Shown here piece after piece: positions 36,001 through 45,384 of a stretch of 64,000 bases of DNA. Numbering within the stretch: position 1 is the stretch's first letter; the number at the start of each line of letters is the position of its first letter. The translations under genes and the position numbers were made by a program. This stretch comes from Trypanosoma brucei gambiense DAL972 (lineage: Eukaryota > Euglenozoa > Kinetoplastea > Trypanosomatida > Trypanosomatidae): positions 2,294,001 to 2,358,000 of the forward strand of contig NC_026743.1 in the NCBI RefSeq assembly GCF_000210295.1. The letters are read 5' to 3'. The notes beneath the pieces were generated by a model that did not search any database, was not told the DNA's origin, and was given only the letters and a program-made list of their open reading frames with translations.

Positions 36001-38650
36001 CCGCGCCGTAGAGCGTCAGTATTCGCGGTTTCAACGCCGTACCCGACGCAACAGGACTATGTTGATGGTGGTTGACTACCTGTGGACGCCTCTTCGGGTG
36101 AATCTTGTTAATACCCCTGTTCAAGCAGGTAAGAAGAGGAGTTTGTCTAAATTCTTTCGCTTGCAGAAAGACTCCACCAATGCGGCTGATGCGGGCTCAC
36201 CAAATGCTCAGGTGAGGGAATCAGTGTTAAGTGTACTCCCAACGACTCCATTGAGTTACATTGCAAAGTATATTATAATGCGGTTAAATGAAGCTTGCAA
36301 CAACACGTGTGACCCCAAATCAGAGGACGCGCAGCAGCAGCGGCAGCAAGAATTAGCTGAGGAAAGTAATTTCGGGGCGACGTTAGCCCACCAGGAGGCA
36401 GCCGACACTCCAGTTGGTGTCAATGGCGGCGTTGGTGAAGAAACTGCACTGGCAGGCAACGTGATAAGTTTTTTAAACCGCAGAGAGTCTAGGTTGTCGG
36501 ATGCTTCGGATGCCGACGACGAGGAAAGCGTGACTTCTGGTGATGCATCTGAGTTTTCGGAAGGCCGCGACGGGGATTACTTAAGTGAACATGTTCTCAG
36601 CACCGTGTCGGCAACCGTTTCTATGGTGCCTCAAGCGCCCTCAAATATTTGCAGTGGGCCTTTAGGTGGACTGAGGGCCTCACAAGTTGAAGGTAGCACT
36701 TCCACCACAATTACCATCGACAATGTTGTCTTCTTCTGCGGGGGCAAGCCCGTAACAGACTTAAGCATATCCGTTTTAGACCTTTGTGGGAGTTCCTATT
36801 GTCAAGCTTCTGGTTGGTCCGATCTCCACCAGAGTGATTCCGACGAGAATTGCGGTGATAATGCACCTGTACGACACACTAGTGGTGAACGACTTCACTA
36901 CTTGATGAAAAATGTGCTTTCACTGTGGTCATCTGTACATACAATTAACTATTCCATTGTAGGAATGCGTGCCAATGAAGAGCGACGCGGTACAGATGGC
37001 GAAGAGGTGTTGGATATGAATGAAAATTCCCCGGTCGAAGTTTTTTCTCGTTTGTCGTACTCCCCCAGAGGAACGCCATTTTTGTGGGCCGCGGCGGACC
37101 TTCTGAATGAAATGGGCCAGTTAGTGCGTGCTGCAGGTGGTGCTCTCTCCATGGATGATCCACTGGTGTCGAGCGCTTTGTTCCATGAATTCTACAATCA
37201 CTTTGGTGTGTTGATGTTGCCCGCACTCGCGTATGGTATTATCCACGCCTACCTGGCGGATCAGCAGGACCGTTATCTCATTAGCTCCGTCCTTTGGAAG
37301 TATCCACAAACTTTCAGCTACGAAATTAGGCGGACACTGCTGCATTTGCTACTTTCAGTCCGACGTATACACACGCCAGCAATAGTTAAGTTGAAAGAAT
37401 GGGCGTCAGGCTCAAGTCCCATACCCCCTGTCCAGGGTTTAGAATGGCTACGGCCCGATTTGAACATGCGTGGAACTTACAGGGTTCGAGTGCAGAGGTT
37501 TAACATTTTTGAGAGTGGCGCACGTGTGCTTCGTCGTCATGCAATGTGTCCACTTACGCTAAGTGTGGAGTTTGAGAATGAGCTTGGTGTTGGGGCGGGA
37601 CCTGCAGTGGAGTTCTATAATTTATTGGCGAGGAAGTTTCAAGACGTGCAACTTCACATGTGGCGCACAGAGGAATTCACCGATGAATCTGCTAAAACCG
37701 CGCGGCGCGTTCAACTCCCACTGTTCCCTTCACTATTTCAGGATGACGAATCGCTTTCCAATTTTGAGCTCCTCGGGATGTTAGTAGGACGGGTGCTAAT
37801 GGAGGAACGTGTGGTGGACCTTCCGCTGAGTGAGTGCTTTCTTCGTGGCATTCTAGGAGACTTGGATGACACTAACCGGCTGCCATATATCGATCCCCAA
37901 CTCGATAAGCAGCTGGATTCATTGCTTAAACTCACGGCCAATGAACTAGAGGAATGCGAACTAATGTTCGTAATTCAGCACGGGGACGCGGAGCACAACG
38001 GAGGTATTGTAGAACTCTGCCCTAACGGGGCCACAACTCAGGTTTCTGCTATGAATGTCAATGAGTATGTTCAGGAGGTGCGGCGGTACTATTCGAAGAC
38101 GGCCCTCGCACGGCCCGTCTCGCATTTCATCCAGGGACTCCGGTATACACTTATTCCTTACCATCTGCGACTCTTTGATGCCAGAGAGCTCCAGCTTGTC
38201 ATATCGGGACCCGAAGGGAAGATATGGGAAAGTGCAGGAGACCTTCTGACCGTCATTACAACTAACCACGGTTATGACAAAAACTCCCTGGTTGTGGCTT
38301 ATTTTGTGGAAGTGGTTAGCAGCTGGGATGTTTCTCTACAGCGGTCCTTCCTGCGCTTTGTGACGGGCTCCACTCGCATTCCCATAGGAGGACTGCGACC
38401 CCCCATAACAGTGGTACGTCGTTCGGTGGAGGTGGCTCCCGGAGAGGCCACAAACCAGTTGGATACTACAAACAACTTTCTGATGGACGATCGAGTTGAG
38501 GTGTTACAAAACCTAATGGACGCCTCACTTCCTACCGTGAACACATGTGCGCACTACCTTAAACTTCCAAACTATAGTTCAAAGAAAATACTGGAGGAGA
38601 GGCTGAAATTGGCCATAACAGAGGGACAGGGTACATTCTCGCTAACGTAG
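33044..38650 (+). CDS. HECT E3 ubiquitin ligase, TRIP12/UFD4/UPL3-like
   Basis: The 1868-residue protein begins with Leu-rich armadillo-like helices (~30-330), as TRIP12, yeast Ufd4 and plant UPL3 do. A long middle part of helical and Ser/Gly-rich segments follows. The HECT domain occupies about residues 1500-1868. Typical HECT blocks are visible: LSVEFENELGVGAGPAVEFY, LLGMLVGRVLMEERVVDLPL, and the C-lobe TGSTRIPIGG and NTCAHYLKLPNYSS with the catalytic thioester Cys1835. The protein ends five residues after a GQGTF block, as TRIP12 does. The enzyme accepts ubiquitin from an E2 and passes it to substrates; TRIP12/Ufd4 act in the ubiquitin-fusion degradation and N-degron routes. The substrate in this organism is unknown. 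The start follows an acceptor near 32929 with no earlier ATG. Confidence 0.92.
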   Translation: MDEETTFPPQQQGKALISELRSVVNDYRNRKTVEAREKIIAAMDNTCASLCFGDEGFIRNLNPCSLASALVAVLTSTLATDYPEVQCLAVQALALVADLVPRGGFAVVAARGVQPLLLLLKELDASESTTLEELLRCLTNLAFEAHEQLMQHQAFSVIVSIERRLETHRLRMMCLKCLSHLLTLTSPEEWNIYLSKPCSSLMATFHEAVTRLMKDDCAGDRLSKDDEAYLLRLLECVALTFDRVLCSAKMIDRNSRMVEQLVSSLVVVINGAASMGSRGTALRNAACSPLLTLLFTDPAVTVRIFLKCHVLDSIYSNISGLLEKRPKQASYNGAAVISALMEEDLTAVPSVAEEQKVIPLLEFLLVVMPPSCTASDCDYYTTLPHYIWQWEDDFHNWCDCTEDLSKRLEGEYIKQRRLSGYTVFEVSNATSTLKINFSTMRYRSSESLHYPHNISRRPSIAGYIYRRPIRCQCDVKVTPNSSLPVEVALGRLVSLGAGTTTVLDGEPAVVSAGVPTGNAHSNEQSYCESASYSFGNIAAPSSSNQPSRGHGAHNGGVVEERGSHCCCVSVLRSLFRKLKGSGRSTAVPEAGKYGAGSALTSYEVLDDARVELLRCAATRSNFLQERMIYRIIQQYLPILMRVVDSTANLIIVRHCSVLILRCVDLVIGYFRSGGRDQGQPTRTLWGLFCALGPSLATSLSYLTTSSTTHGSLTLSAAPFREFRCGSAFVLALSALDVTVGTRLPAMNLACETQLTSLSALMMLCSLCPIGVKALTKQQSLALLWKLERITGPTERSSQGGVHLLLEGHRVPPCPFHTKALQIEELRRTLVQQLCSLLWTNARAVDQMLPFKKCCLDISGDDQQDSQLGDSVAMGSPEGSVSPSASCTSLTYISSSGDLDGDTPRSRSTQVIKRLTRINEYMKEHSNDLPVFLYDQPELLKDLASALRSADVREVIGSKMNEVFSQLIKSLLRTICKYTGIGRLEEPRAVERQYSRFQRRTRRNRTMLMVVDYLWTPLRVNLVNTPVQAGKKRSLSKFFRLQKDSTNAADAGSPNAQVRESVLSVLPTTPLSYIAKYIIMRLNEACNNTCDPKSEDAQQQRQQELAEESNFGATLAHQEAADTPVGVNGGVGEETALAGNVISFLNRRESRLSDASDADDEESVTSGDASEFSEGRDGDYLSEHVLSTVSATVSMVPQAPSNICSGPLGGLRASQVEGSTSTTITIDNVVFFCGGKPVTDLSISVLDLCGSSYCQASGWSDLHQSDSDENCGDNAPVRHTSGERLHYLMKNVLSLWSSVHTINYSIVGMRANEERRGTDGEEVLDMNENSPVEVFSRLSYSPRGTPFLWAAADLLNEMGQLVRAAGGALSMDDPLVSSALFHEFYNHFGVLMLPALAYGIIHAYLADQQDRYLISSVLWKYPQTFSYEIRRTLLHLLLSVRRIHTPAIVKLKEWASGSSPIPPVQGLEWLRPDLNMRGTYRVRVQRFNIFESGARVLRRHAMCPLTLSVEFENELGVGAGPAVEFYNLLARKFQDVQLHMWRTEEFTDESAKTARRVQLPLFPSLFQDDESLSNFELLGMLVGRVLMEERVVDLPLSECFLRGILGDLDDTNRLPYIDPQLDKQLDSLLKLTANELEECELMFVIQHGDAEHNGGIVELCPNGATTQVSAMNVNEYVQEVRRYYSKTALARPVSHFIQGLRYTLIPYHLRLFDARELQLVISGPEGKIWESAGDLLTVITTNHGYDKNSLVVAYFVEVVSSWDVSLQRSFLRFVTGSTRIPIGGLRPPITVVRRSVEVAPGEATNQLDTTNNFLMDDRVEVLQNLMDASLPTVNTCAHYLKLPNYSSKKILEERLKLAITEGQGTFSLT

Positions 38651-39058
38651 CAGGTATATGTATATGTGGGCGTGTAGTCGTCCGCGAGGACAAACTACAG
38701 AAAGTTGGTATGGTGCATTATAGCTAATGTGGGGTGGAGTGAGTGCGAGTGCGATCAGCTGGAGGGACAGGAAAAGTAAGAATGAGGAAGAATACAAGTA
38801 TGGGAGCATGTGTATCAACTTATTGGGGTGATGTGTTGTTGTCATAGTGCCGTTATTTGTTTTGGTTTCGATTGGGATATGTATGTGACACATCATTTGG
38901 GAAACCGCACGTGAAACTGTGATTTCATCTCCAATTTTTTTTTTCTGGACATCACTATTCAGCGCGTGAGCGTCATCCCGCTCCCGCCACTGTCCTTTCT
39001 CTCTCCCTCTTTGTTTCTTCACAGCCGTTTCTGTCAATTAGCTCCCAGCGGTACGTCG

Positions 39059-39190
39059 ATGGTGTGTTATTTACTCTCCATGGCTTCCTTTGTGATTAAC
39101 ACAATCACCAGAAATGCTTTGTTTTTGTCTTTGGTCCGACGTTGGTGGGAGATGGAAGGGAACGTTGGCGCCATGACCTCTGCTACTTAA
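39059..39190 (+). CDS. Candidate 43-residue small protein
   Basis: A near-ideal acceptor (pyrimidine tract about 38993-39022, AG 39023-39024) is followed by a 34-base leader and a first ATG opening 43 codons. The product has a hydrophobic first half (MVCYLLSMASFVINTI), a basic-aromatic middle (VRRWWEMEG) and a short polar end. The hydrophobic residues are not from a homopolymer tract. It may be a mini-gene, or the acceptor may be unused. No homologue is recognised. Confidence 0.28.
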   Translation: MVCYLLSMASFVINTITRNALFLSLVRRWWEMEGNVGAMTSAT

Positions 39191-39949
39191 ATAGTATTGT
39201 TTTCCTTTTTTTTTCCTCCTTTTGTGTGTGTGTGCATGTATGTATGTGTTTTCTTTGCCAGATTGTATTATTCATGTGTAGGAGTGAAGATAATGCGGGT
39301 ATTGTGTTATACCAGCTACCCGCTACAGGATGTGCGAAAAGTAAGTGAATGGAGCGAGTAGCGGTGAGGATTGTTGTGCCGAGTTTGAGCTTTTTATTAT
39401 TGTTATTATTATTATTATTAACTCTGTGAGAACTCACCCCTTTTCCTCCCTCGGGTTAACGTAAAGAGGAGAGAGGCAACCAGCAACCCGCAGTGTCGTG
39501 GGATGTGAAGTTTGAGAAGTGAATTGAAGGGGAAAGATACAAGGCCCTCAACTCCCGTTCGCTGAGCAGAACAAAGCATGGAAGATACAACACCTCCATA
39601 AGGTTATTTCGATGCTAAACCTATTGTTTCTGTTGTGTTGGATTCGAAGTTTAGCAACTTTGAGTAGTACCAATGAATGAGTTCAGACTTTTCATCTTGT
39701 AATTGTTGTCGCTCGTTTTAATGATGTTGTTTAGTGCAACTCTTCACAAGGTGGTGGAGGTTGAAAGGTGATCGTGTAAAAATGGTAACAGTGCCCAAAT
39801 TCTCAATTGTGTATGAATGTAGGTTGTGTTCTGTCGATGTGAATCAGCTGCCAGCAAACGGAAACGTGGTGTATTCCAAGGGTTAGAGCAGTCTGGAAAA
39901 AAAAAATCAAAAAAAAAAGAAGAACGTTGGTGTGTCTTCAACTATATGT

Positions 39950-39989
39950 AAATAAATAAATAAATAAATATATATATATATATATATAT
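39950..39989. repeat. AAAT repeat running into an (AT)n repeat
   Basis: About five AAAT units are followed by about eleven AT units in the large spacer. No coding role is apparent. Confidence 0.9.
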
Positions 39990-40412
39990 GCATGTGTGTT
40001 TATGTGCAAACTTGTACCTACAGGTGCATGCACACACAAACATATGTGCGACATTTGCACATTGTTTAGCGGTAGAGGGGATGGAGAAGAGAAGAAATGC
40101 AAGAAAAGAAAAAGATAAAAAGAGAAAAGCACAAATAGAAACAAGTAATTAATAAAAAGAAAACGGCGATACTACACTTTGTGCCCATTCACTGTTGTTG
40201 GATTTGCTTTGAAGTGACGAAGGCAATTGGTGCGTGAAGTCCCCTTTGGTCTTGAGATGACTGCTCTCACCCACAAGATCTGTTTTTTTTTCTTCTTACT
40301 CTCTCCTTCTTATTTCCCTTTTTTCTCTTTGCTTTCTTCGGGTAATCTCGTTTTTTTTTCCTTTTTTTCTTCTTTGTTGGAAAAAACAAATCACGGAAAC
40401 GAAGTCAACGGC

Positions 40413-40431
40413 ATTAATAATAATAATAATA

Positions 40432-40460
<29 letters not shown>
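40413..40460. repeat. AAT/ATT palindrome followed by (AT)n
   Basis: About seven TAA-type triplets are directly followed by about five TTA-type triplets, forming a perfect inverted repeat that can fold back, then about ten AT units. It lies in the large spacer, just after a long pyrimidine tract. Confidence 0.9.
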
Positions 40461-40462
<2 letters not shown>

Positions 40463-41441
40463 TAAAAAGAATCACCTCGTGTAGTATTTCCATCCTCTTT
40501 TTCTTCTTATTTTACGAAATATTTGGTGGGTTCTGAGTTTGGAAGGAAGTGATATCAGTGACTGGTTTGTTCCCTTCTGTCCTTTTTTTTATTTTCTGTC
40601 TTTTGTTTTTTTTTTCCTTCGTCGACTATTATGTTGTCTGGAAAAGGAGTGACGAAGCGCGGAAGCATGCGATAGGACGAGGGACTTTCGGTAATCTGTT
40701 TTTTTTTTTTCAATCACCTGCTGTTGCTCCCTGTTATTCGACGATGGAGCAGGGAAAGTTGCGTAGGTTTGTGTCTGTAGGGAAAAAAAGTTGTGATAAA
40801 TTCGGTTGATAGATTTCTCCTTCATTCCGCGCGGTAGTTAACAACAATAAAAAAAATTTCTACTCCTTGGGCTTTGACGCCTCAATACTTGCGCTTCTAT
40901 CTTGTATAACCACCTGTACGCGCTGTTCAATTAAAGGAAAAAAAATGGTGGTGGTGGTATTTGTTTCTCTTTCTATTTCTTTTTCCCCCTCCACTCCCTC
41001 CCTCTTTTCAGCTGCTGCACCATCTGTTGGAGTACAATAAAAGGTGAGAGTAAACACCTTCCCTTGTTTTTTTTTTTCTGAGCATTCCGCGTGTTCCTAC
41101 ATTTGTGGTTATATATATGTACGTGCACAATGATGGTAAGATGGTTGTGCTGTTCCTTAAAGAAGGGAGGTGTCTCCACACAAATTGCTTCTTATGTAAT
41201 GTTTTTAGCTGTTATTCCCCTTGTTGATGTGCTACGCATTCTGGAGTCTTTATATATCTTCGTGTTTTGTGCTATTTGCTAATGTGTAACATCTATGTTT
41301 GCTACATCCTCTTCTGTATAAATAGTCTGGTTTCATTAGTCACAGTTTCCTCATTGAAGGGAGAGAGAGAGGCACTTGCAGGAGGAAGAGATAGTGACTC
41401 AGGGATTGTGTTTTTTGAAGGTGGAATAAAGTGCTAGGAAG

Positions 41442-42497
41442 ATGCTGCTCACAAAACTTGCGCCCATGAGGTCTGCAGCACGTCACATGCCGTTACTGTG
41501 CATCCCACTTCATACCGCTCGTCACACTGCCACTGTGGGTGCGAGCGGCGCCTCTGGGCGTGTAGGGGAGGACCACCGCCACAGTTCATTGGAAGGGACT
41601 TTACTTCATCCTCCTTTCATTGGTTCGTCTTCACGCTTCACGTATGCCTTACCTGCTTTAGACTCCGATGATATAGCGGCTTTGGAGAGGGAAACACTTA
41701 ACCATCACGAACCAAACTGCTGGAACGACTACTGCTGTGTCTCCCTCGTGAAACTGCTCCGCTGGTGTGCCGATAAGTTATTCCGTGAGCGTTACATTCA
41801 CAGGGCTACAATGTTGAAAGCGATTGCGCCTGCACCGGCGATGGCTGGGGCCATCGTTGCCAACCTGCGGATGTATTTGAGGAAAAAGGACGCGACATAT
41901 TTGCCAAGTCACGGCAACTTTTCGTCAGAGGTTCGAGTGCTAATGGCGCAGATGGAGTCCCACGCCGCACATGTCAATATCCTCTTGTCAATGTGCGAGA
42001 TAACGACCGTTGAGCGCGTCGCCGCCGTTCTTCTTTATGGGCTTCATTATTTCATATTTACCCTTCTATTCTTCCTGTATCCGCGAATGGCGTTTCGGCT
42101 TATGGGTTACCTTAACGAGGAATCCGTAGTTATTTGGACGCACATGATAAACGACGTAGAGTTGGGGAAGATTGTTGAGCGACCAATACCTCGTGCGGCG
42201 CTTCAGTACTGGGGACTTCATCGTTTCCACCACCGCCAGAAACAACAATCTCATACAAAGAGCTATGTCACAGAAAAAGAGGAAGAGGGTAGGAGGGTCA
42301 TGCATAACAATGAAGCCTCCTATGCCAACCCCAGCGGTGACGGTGCCGCAGAGAATGGAGGGGAGGATGGAGATGTGTCGAAGCGTGGACTTACGCTGCG
42401 TTATATGCTGCTGTTATTGCGCTCGGATGAGATGGTCTGGCGCGACTCATGCCACGCGGCTGCGGACGCTATAGACGAAATGCACGAGGTGCAATAA
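41442..42497 (+). CDS. Alternative-oxidase-like protein lacking most di-iron ligands (putative pseudoenzyme)
   Basis: The 351-residue protein has a basic, Ser/Ala-rich N-terminus typical of a mitochondrial presequence. From residue ~120 it follows the alternative oxidase (AOX) fold block by block: HRATMLKAIAPAPAM (AOX: a Glu-containing first helix), MESHAAHVN (AOX: ENERMH), a hydrophobic stretch ~199-218, RLMGYLNEES (AOX: GYLEEEA) and LLLLRSDEMVWRD (AOX: RADExxHR). By eye-alignment to the six ligands known in the trypanosome AOX, Glu123 is replaced by Lys126, Glu162 by His174, Glu213 by Asn225 and His269 by Trp333. Only His177 and Glu330 remain, and the active-site Tyr220 is Trp231. It can hardly bind two irons or reduce oxygen. 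A structural or regulatory mitochondrial membrane role is inferred. A polar insertion lies at ~265-305. Confidence 0.7.
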   Translation: MLLTKLAPMRSAARHMPLLCIPLHTARHTATVGASGASGRVGEDHRHSSLEGTLLHPPFIGSSSRFTYALPALDSDDIAALERETLNHHEPNCWNDYCCVSLVKLLRWCADKLFRERYIHRATMLKAIAPAPAMAGAIVANLRMYLRKKDATYLPSHGNFSSEVRVLMAQMESHAAHVNILLSMCEITTVERVAAVLLYGLHYFIFTLLFFLYPRMAFRLMGYLNEESVVIWTHMINDVELGKIVERPIPRAALQYWGLHRFHHRQKQQSHTKSYVTEKEEEGRRVMHNNEASYANPSGDGAAENGGEDGDVSKRGLTLRYMLLLLRSDEMVWRDSCHAAADAIDEMHEVQ

Positions 42498-43029
42498 AAC
42501 TTTGTTAACGCTTGTTCCTTCGTTTTCTTATCTTGGCTCTCGCGGGACGTTAGGCGATACATCCACCAACGGGGCAGGGGAGGGGGACATTTGCCCTGCT
42601 GTCGAGTTGCTTGGAGGAATTATGGTGTGACATAGTCTGTCGTTTTTGTTATTCACACAACTACCGCCCCGTTTTAACGAAGCACACAAACTACGACCCG
42701 AATGCTATGAAGGTCAGAGAAGGAAGAGAAATAGTTGATGGGAGACGTATTATTTCTCAATAGTTTGTCTCTGGTGCAAATTTTCTCTCACATTTCTTTA
42801 CACCGTGTAATATATACGTATACATGTGCGTATGTCATCTTTTATTAGACCACCACCACCCCCCCATGCTGGTGGTTTGCCTTCTGAGGGTACTGTGTTC
42901 AAGTGTCACCTTCCGCATGCCACACTATTGTGTAGCCACTCTCTTCGGGGCATCTTCTCCGTTAAATTTTGCAGTGACGAAAAAGGGTTTAACGTTGGGT
43001 CGTAGCTTACAGGTGGTGTTAGGGCTACC
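42498..43029. other. Spacer upstream of GCP2
   Basis: No gene. The spacer contains a pyrimidine-rich segment at about 42770-42810 and a C run near 42859-42865. The nearest acceptor to GCP2 is an AG at 43011-43012, leaving a 17-base leader. Confidence 0.5.
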
Positions 43030-45384
43030 ATGACGACCCACTTGTGGGCAAATTTTGTTACATCCCTGGAGTCCCGTGGCATCTCATTTCAGCACGTGCA
43101 ACACGCATCTGACCGGAGTGCCGTAATTTCAGCGGCAGGCTTTGGGGACCCCATTAGCGTTGCTATTTTGGAGACGGAATGGATGAAGCGTTGTGCACCC
43201 ACCAGCACCCAACATGCCTCACCCGTGGGCGTATCCGACAAGGGCGCATTTGCCCCTCCACCTCCTCTCCAAGCGCCACAGACTGCTGCAGCAACCGTGA
43301 GCAGTCCCACAAGGCTCGCCCCCCAGTTTTCTGACCACACGAAACTGGAAGACGTTCCCGAGGAAATTCAGGATCGTGTCATCACAGCGGAGGTACTAGC
43401 CGCAGCCGTCGGCAACGGTGGCTCGCTTTTGCAGGCATCACGGGACGGTTTCGTGGTATCGAGATATGTGCCCGTTTCGATGCGCGGCCTCTGCAAGACC
43501 ATAGTTCCCATCGCAGACTCTTTCGTAGCGCTACGGAAAGTTGAACGTGCAGAGTATATGGGAAAGAGCCTTGTTGCTATGGCTCTGGGTGAAGCGGTAT
43601 CAGAAATTTGCACCAGTTACGCACACGAGATTGCAAACCTGCAGAGGTGGTCCCAAAAGAAAGCAATGCCGCTGATGGGGGTCGTCTCAGAAGTTCTTCG
43701 TGCCGGCCACCACATCGTGCGGTTGCGGCAGGTACTGCCCACAGATTCAATTCTGGAGGAAGAAGGAACACTCTCCATGGCTGGGTGGCGGTTGCTCAAC
43801 CACATCCATGAGCAGGCTGAAAAACATTCGGGAAGCAGGGAGGACGATGAATTGCTGAACTTGTTACTTAGACGAGCATCAGTACCATACCTGCGGGTGT
43901 TGCACAGGTGGGTGCACGAGGGAGTAGTTGAGGACCCGTACGGAGAGTTTTTCATATCAGACGCATCCCTCCCCACTGGAGCAGCATCCACTGCCACCGC
44001 AGCACCAGTTTCTGCTGTGGCAGGTATGAAAAAGAGTGCAGTGAGGCGCATATTTCCCCCGTGTGGCGGAGGAGGCGACGATTACGGCGAGACAGGGATG
44101 GATGATGCGCATGCCTTTGAACGGCGCTTCTCGATGAATAAGAACATGGTTCCTAATTTTATTCTCACAAACACAAAGATGGCGAAGATAGTGTTCTATA
44201 CCGGCAAATACTGCTGCCTGCTGCGGGAGTACAACGGCGCTCTCCCATCGTTCGGGGAATTATCGAACCAAATACTTATATGGTCTGGTGTTGACGAGTT
44301 GCATCGGCGTATAGAGGAGTCATATGAAATTGCGAGTGGAGAGGTGTTACAGTTGTTTCTGGGACCGCAGGTCGATCTTTTGGGGCACCTTACATCGTTG
44401 AAGAGTTATTTCTTGCACCAACGTAGTGACTGGCTGATCGATTTTTTAGACAGTGCTGAGGAACTTCTCCTGAAGTCACCTTTTCAGGTGAAGGCGCATT
44501 CCGTTCGCGTGTTACTCCAAGCAGCAATCGCTAGGTGCTGTGGGAAAGACTTGTACCATACTCTCATTGGATGCAGCTTCTCGGGCACAACTGTTGCACA
44601 AGACATTATCAACTCACACGAACGGCAGAACGACGAGTCCCCTCAACGCGCATCCACAAACGGCAGGAGGAGCGCCACGCGTATTGAGACACGTTGTTGT
44701 ATAGAGCTGCTTCAACTTGAGGCTGACCTAAAATGGCCACTCACAATGGTCATTGACCCCCCTGTTCTTGAGCAGTTCAACATCGTCTTCCGTCTTTTCA
44801 CGTGGCTGAAAACCTGCGAACGGGACGTTACCACGTCGTGGACGGGGGATACCGATTTGGATCCTCACTACCAGCGTGCATATATCATTAAGCATCAACT
44901 CATTCAGTTCATCAGGCAATTTCAGTTCTATGCAGCACATTTCGTTGTGGAGCCGCTTTGGGGTCGGATGATGAATCGGATATGCCAGGCTGATAGCATT
45001 TTCGCCGTAAATAGTGCATTGAAAGATTTCTTCAAGGGTATCGAGCTTGGTCTGGTGCTTTCTAGCGCCACTCGTTTCCGTAGTCTCGCACGTATTCTGG
45101 AGATAGCCTCCGTTTTCAGTGAAACAGGGAGACCAGGTGCGGCCCAGGGGCTTAGCGAGCAACGGCTGCAGGAAATATTACAGGATGTGGAAACGCAGTT
45201 CCTTAAAGCTCTTTCCGAGCTCGCTTCCCCTGTGGGAGCCGACTATCCACAACTTGTGCCGCTTTTGACGTGGATTGACTTCAGCGGCTATTACGACCGC
45301 AACGGAGTGTACCGCGTGCTGTACTCCGCAAGTGCCGCTACCGAACCGGTGTCTTCCTCAGCCACGGACAGGCGAAAGCGTTGA
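43030..45384 (+). CDS. GCP2: Gamma-tubulin complex component 2 (GCP2/Spc97)
   Basis: The 784-residue protein carries both GCP (gamma-ring protein) domains. The N-terminal one includes helices around FVALRKVERAEYMGKSL and the block ASVPYLRVLHRWVHEGVVEDPYGEFF (~285-310). The DPY-EF form and the following GKYCCLLRE block with SLKSYFLHQRSDWLIDFLD (~450-475) agree with GCP2 rather than GCP3. The C-terminal domain has FRLFTWLKTCERDV and the HQLIQFIRQFQFYAAHFVVEPLW block that contacts gamma-tubulin. The first ~115 residues are variable and Pro/Ala-rich. With gamma-tubulin and GCP3 it should form the small complex that nucleates microtubules at basal bodies and the spindle. It is somewhat shorter than human GCP2 (~900 residues). 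Confidence 0.9.
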   Translation: MTTHLWANFVTSLESRGISFQHVQHASDRSAVISAAGFGDPISVAILETEWMKRCAPTSTQHASPVGVSDKGAFAPPPPLQAPQTAAATVSSPTRLAPQFSDHTKLEDVPEEIQDRVITAEVLAAAVGNGGSLLQASRDGFVVSRYVPVSMRGLCKTIVPIADSFVALRKVERAEYMGKSLVAMALGEAVSEICTSYAHEIANLQRWSQKKAMPLMGVVSEVLRAGHHIVRLRQVLPTDSILEEEGTLSMAGWRLLNHIHEQAEKHSGSREDDELLNLLLRRASVPYLRVLHRWVHEGVVEDPYGEFFISDASLPTGAASTATAAPVSAVAGMKKSAVRRIFPPCGGGGDDYGETGMDDAHAFERRFSMNKNMVPNFILTNTKMAKIVFYTGKYCCLLREYNGALPSFGELSNQILIWSGVDELHRRIEESYEIASGEVLQLFLGPQVDLLGHLTSLKSYFLHQRSDWLIDFLDSAEELLLKSPFQVKAHSVRVLLQAAIARCCGKDLYHTLIGCSFSGTTVAQDIINSHERQNDESPQRASTNGRRSATRIETRCCIELLQLEADLKWPLTMVIDPPVLEQFNIVFRLFTWLKTCERDVTTSWTGDTDLDPHYQRAYIIKHQLIQFIRQFQFYAAHFVVEPLWGRMMNRICQADSIFAVNSALKDFFKGIELGLVLSSATRFRSLARILEIASVFSETGRPGAAQGLSEQRLQEILQDVETQFLKALSELASPVGADYPQLVPLLTWIDFSGYYDRNGVYRVLYSASAATEPVSSSATDRRKR

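Larger units (their letters stand above)
38651..41441. other. 2.8 kb spacer, the longest gene-poor stretch of the window
   Basis: No long gene. It is rich in simple sequence (TTA repeats near 39393-39420, AAAT plus AT repeats at 39950-39989, an AAT/ATT palindrome with AT tail at 40413-40460) and in T runs. At least four acceptor-like sites occur: 39023-39024, about 40402, 41010-41011 and about 41083-41084. This is more than one downstream gene needs. Only the first is followed at once by a plausible short frame (39059-39190). The likely acceptor of the next gene lies close to 41325. Confidence 0.5.

Noticed and set aside
38651..41441. Possible retroposon (ingi/RIME/SIDER) in the long spacer
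   Set aside because: No reverse-transcriptase-like frame, no target-site duplication and no recognisable conserved 5' block were found by eye; A runs alone are not enough.
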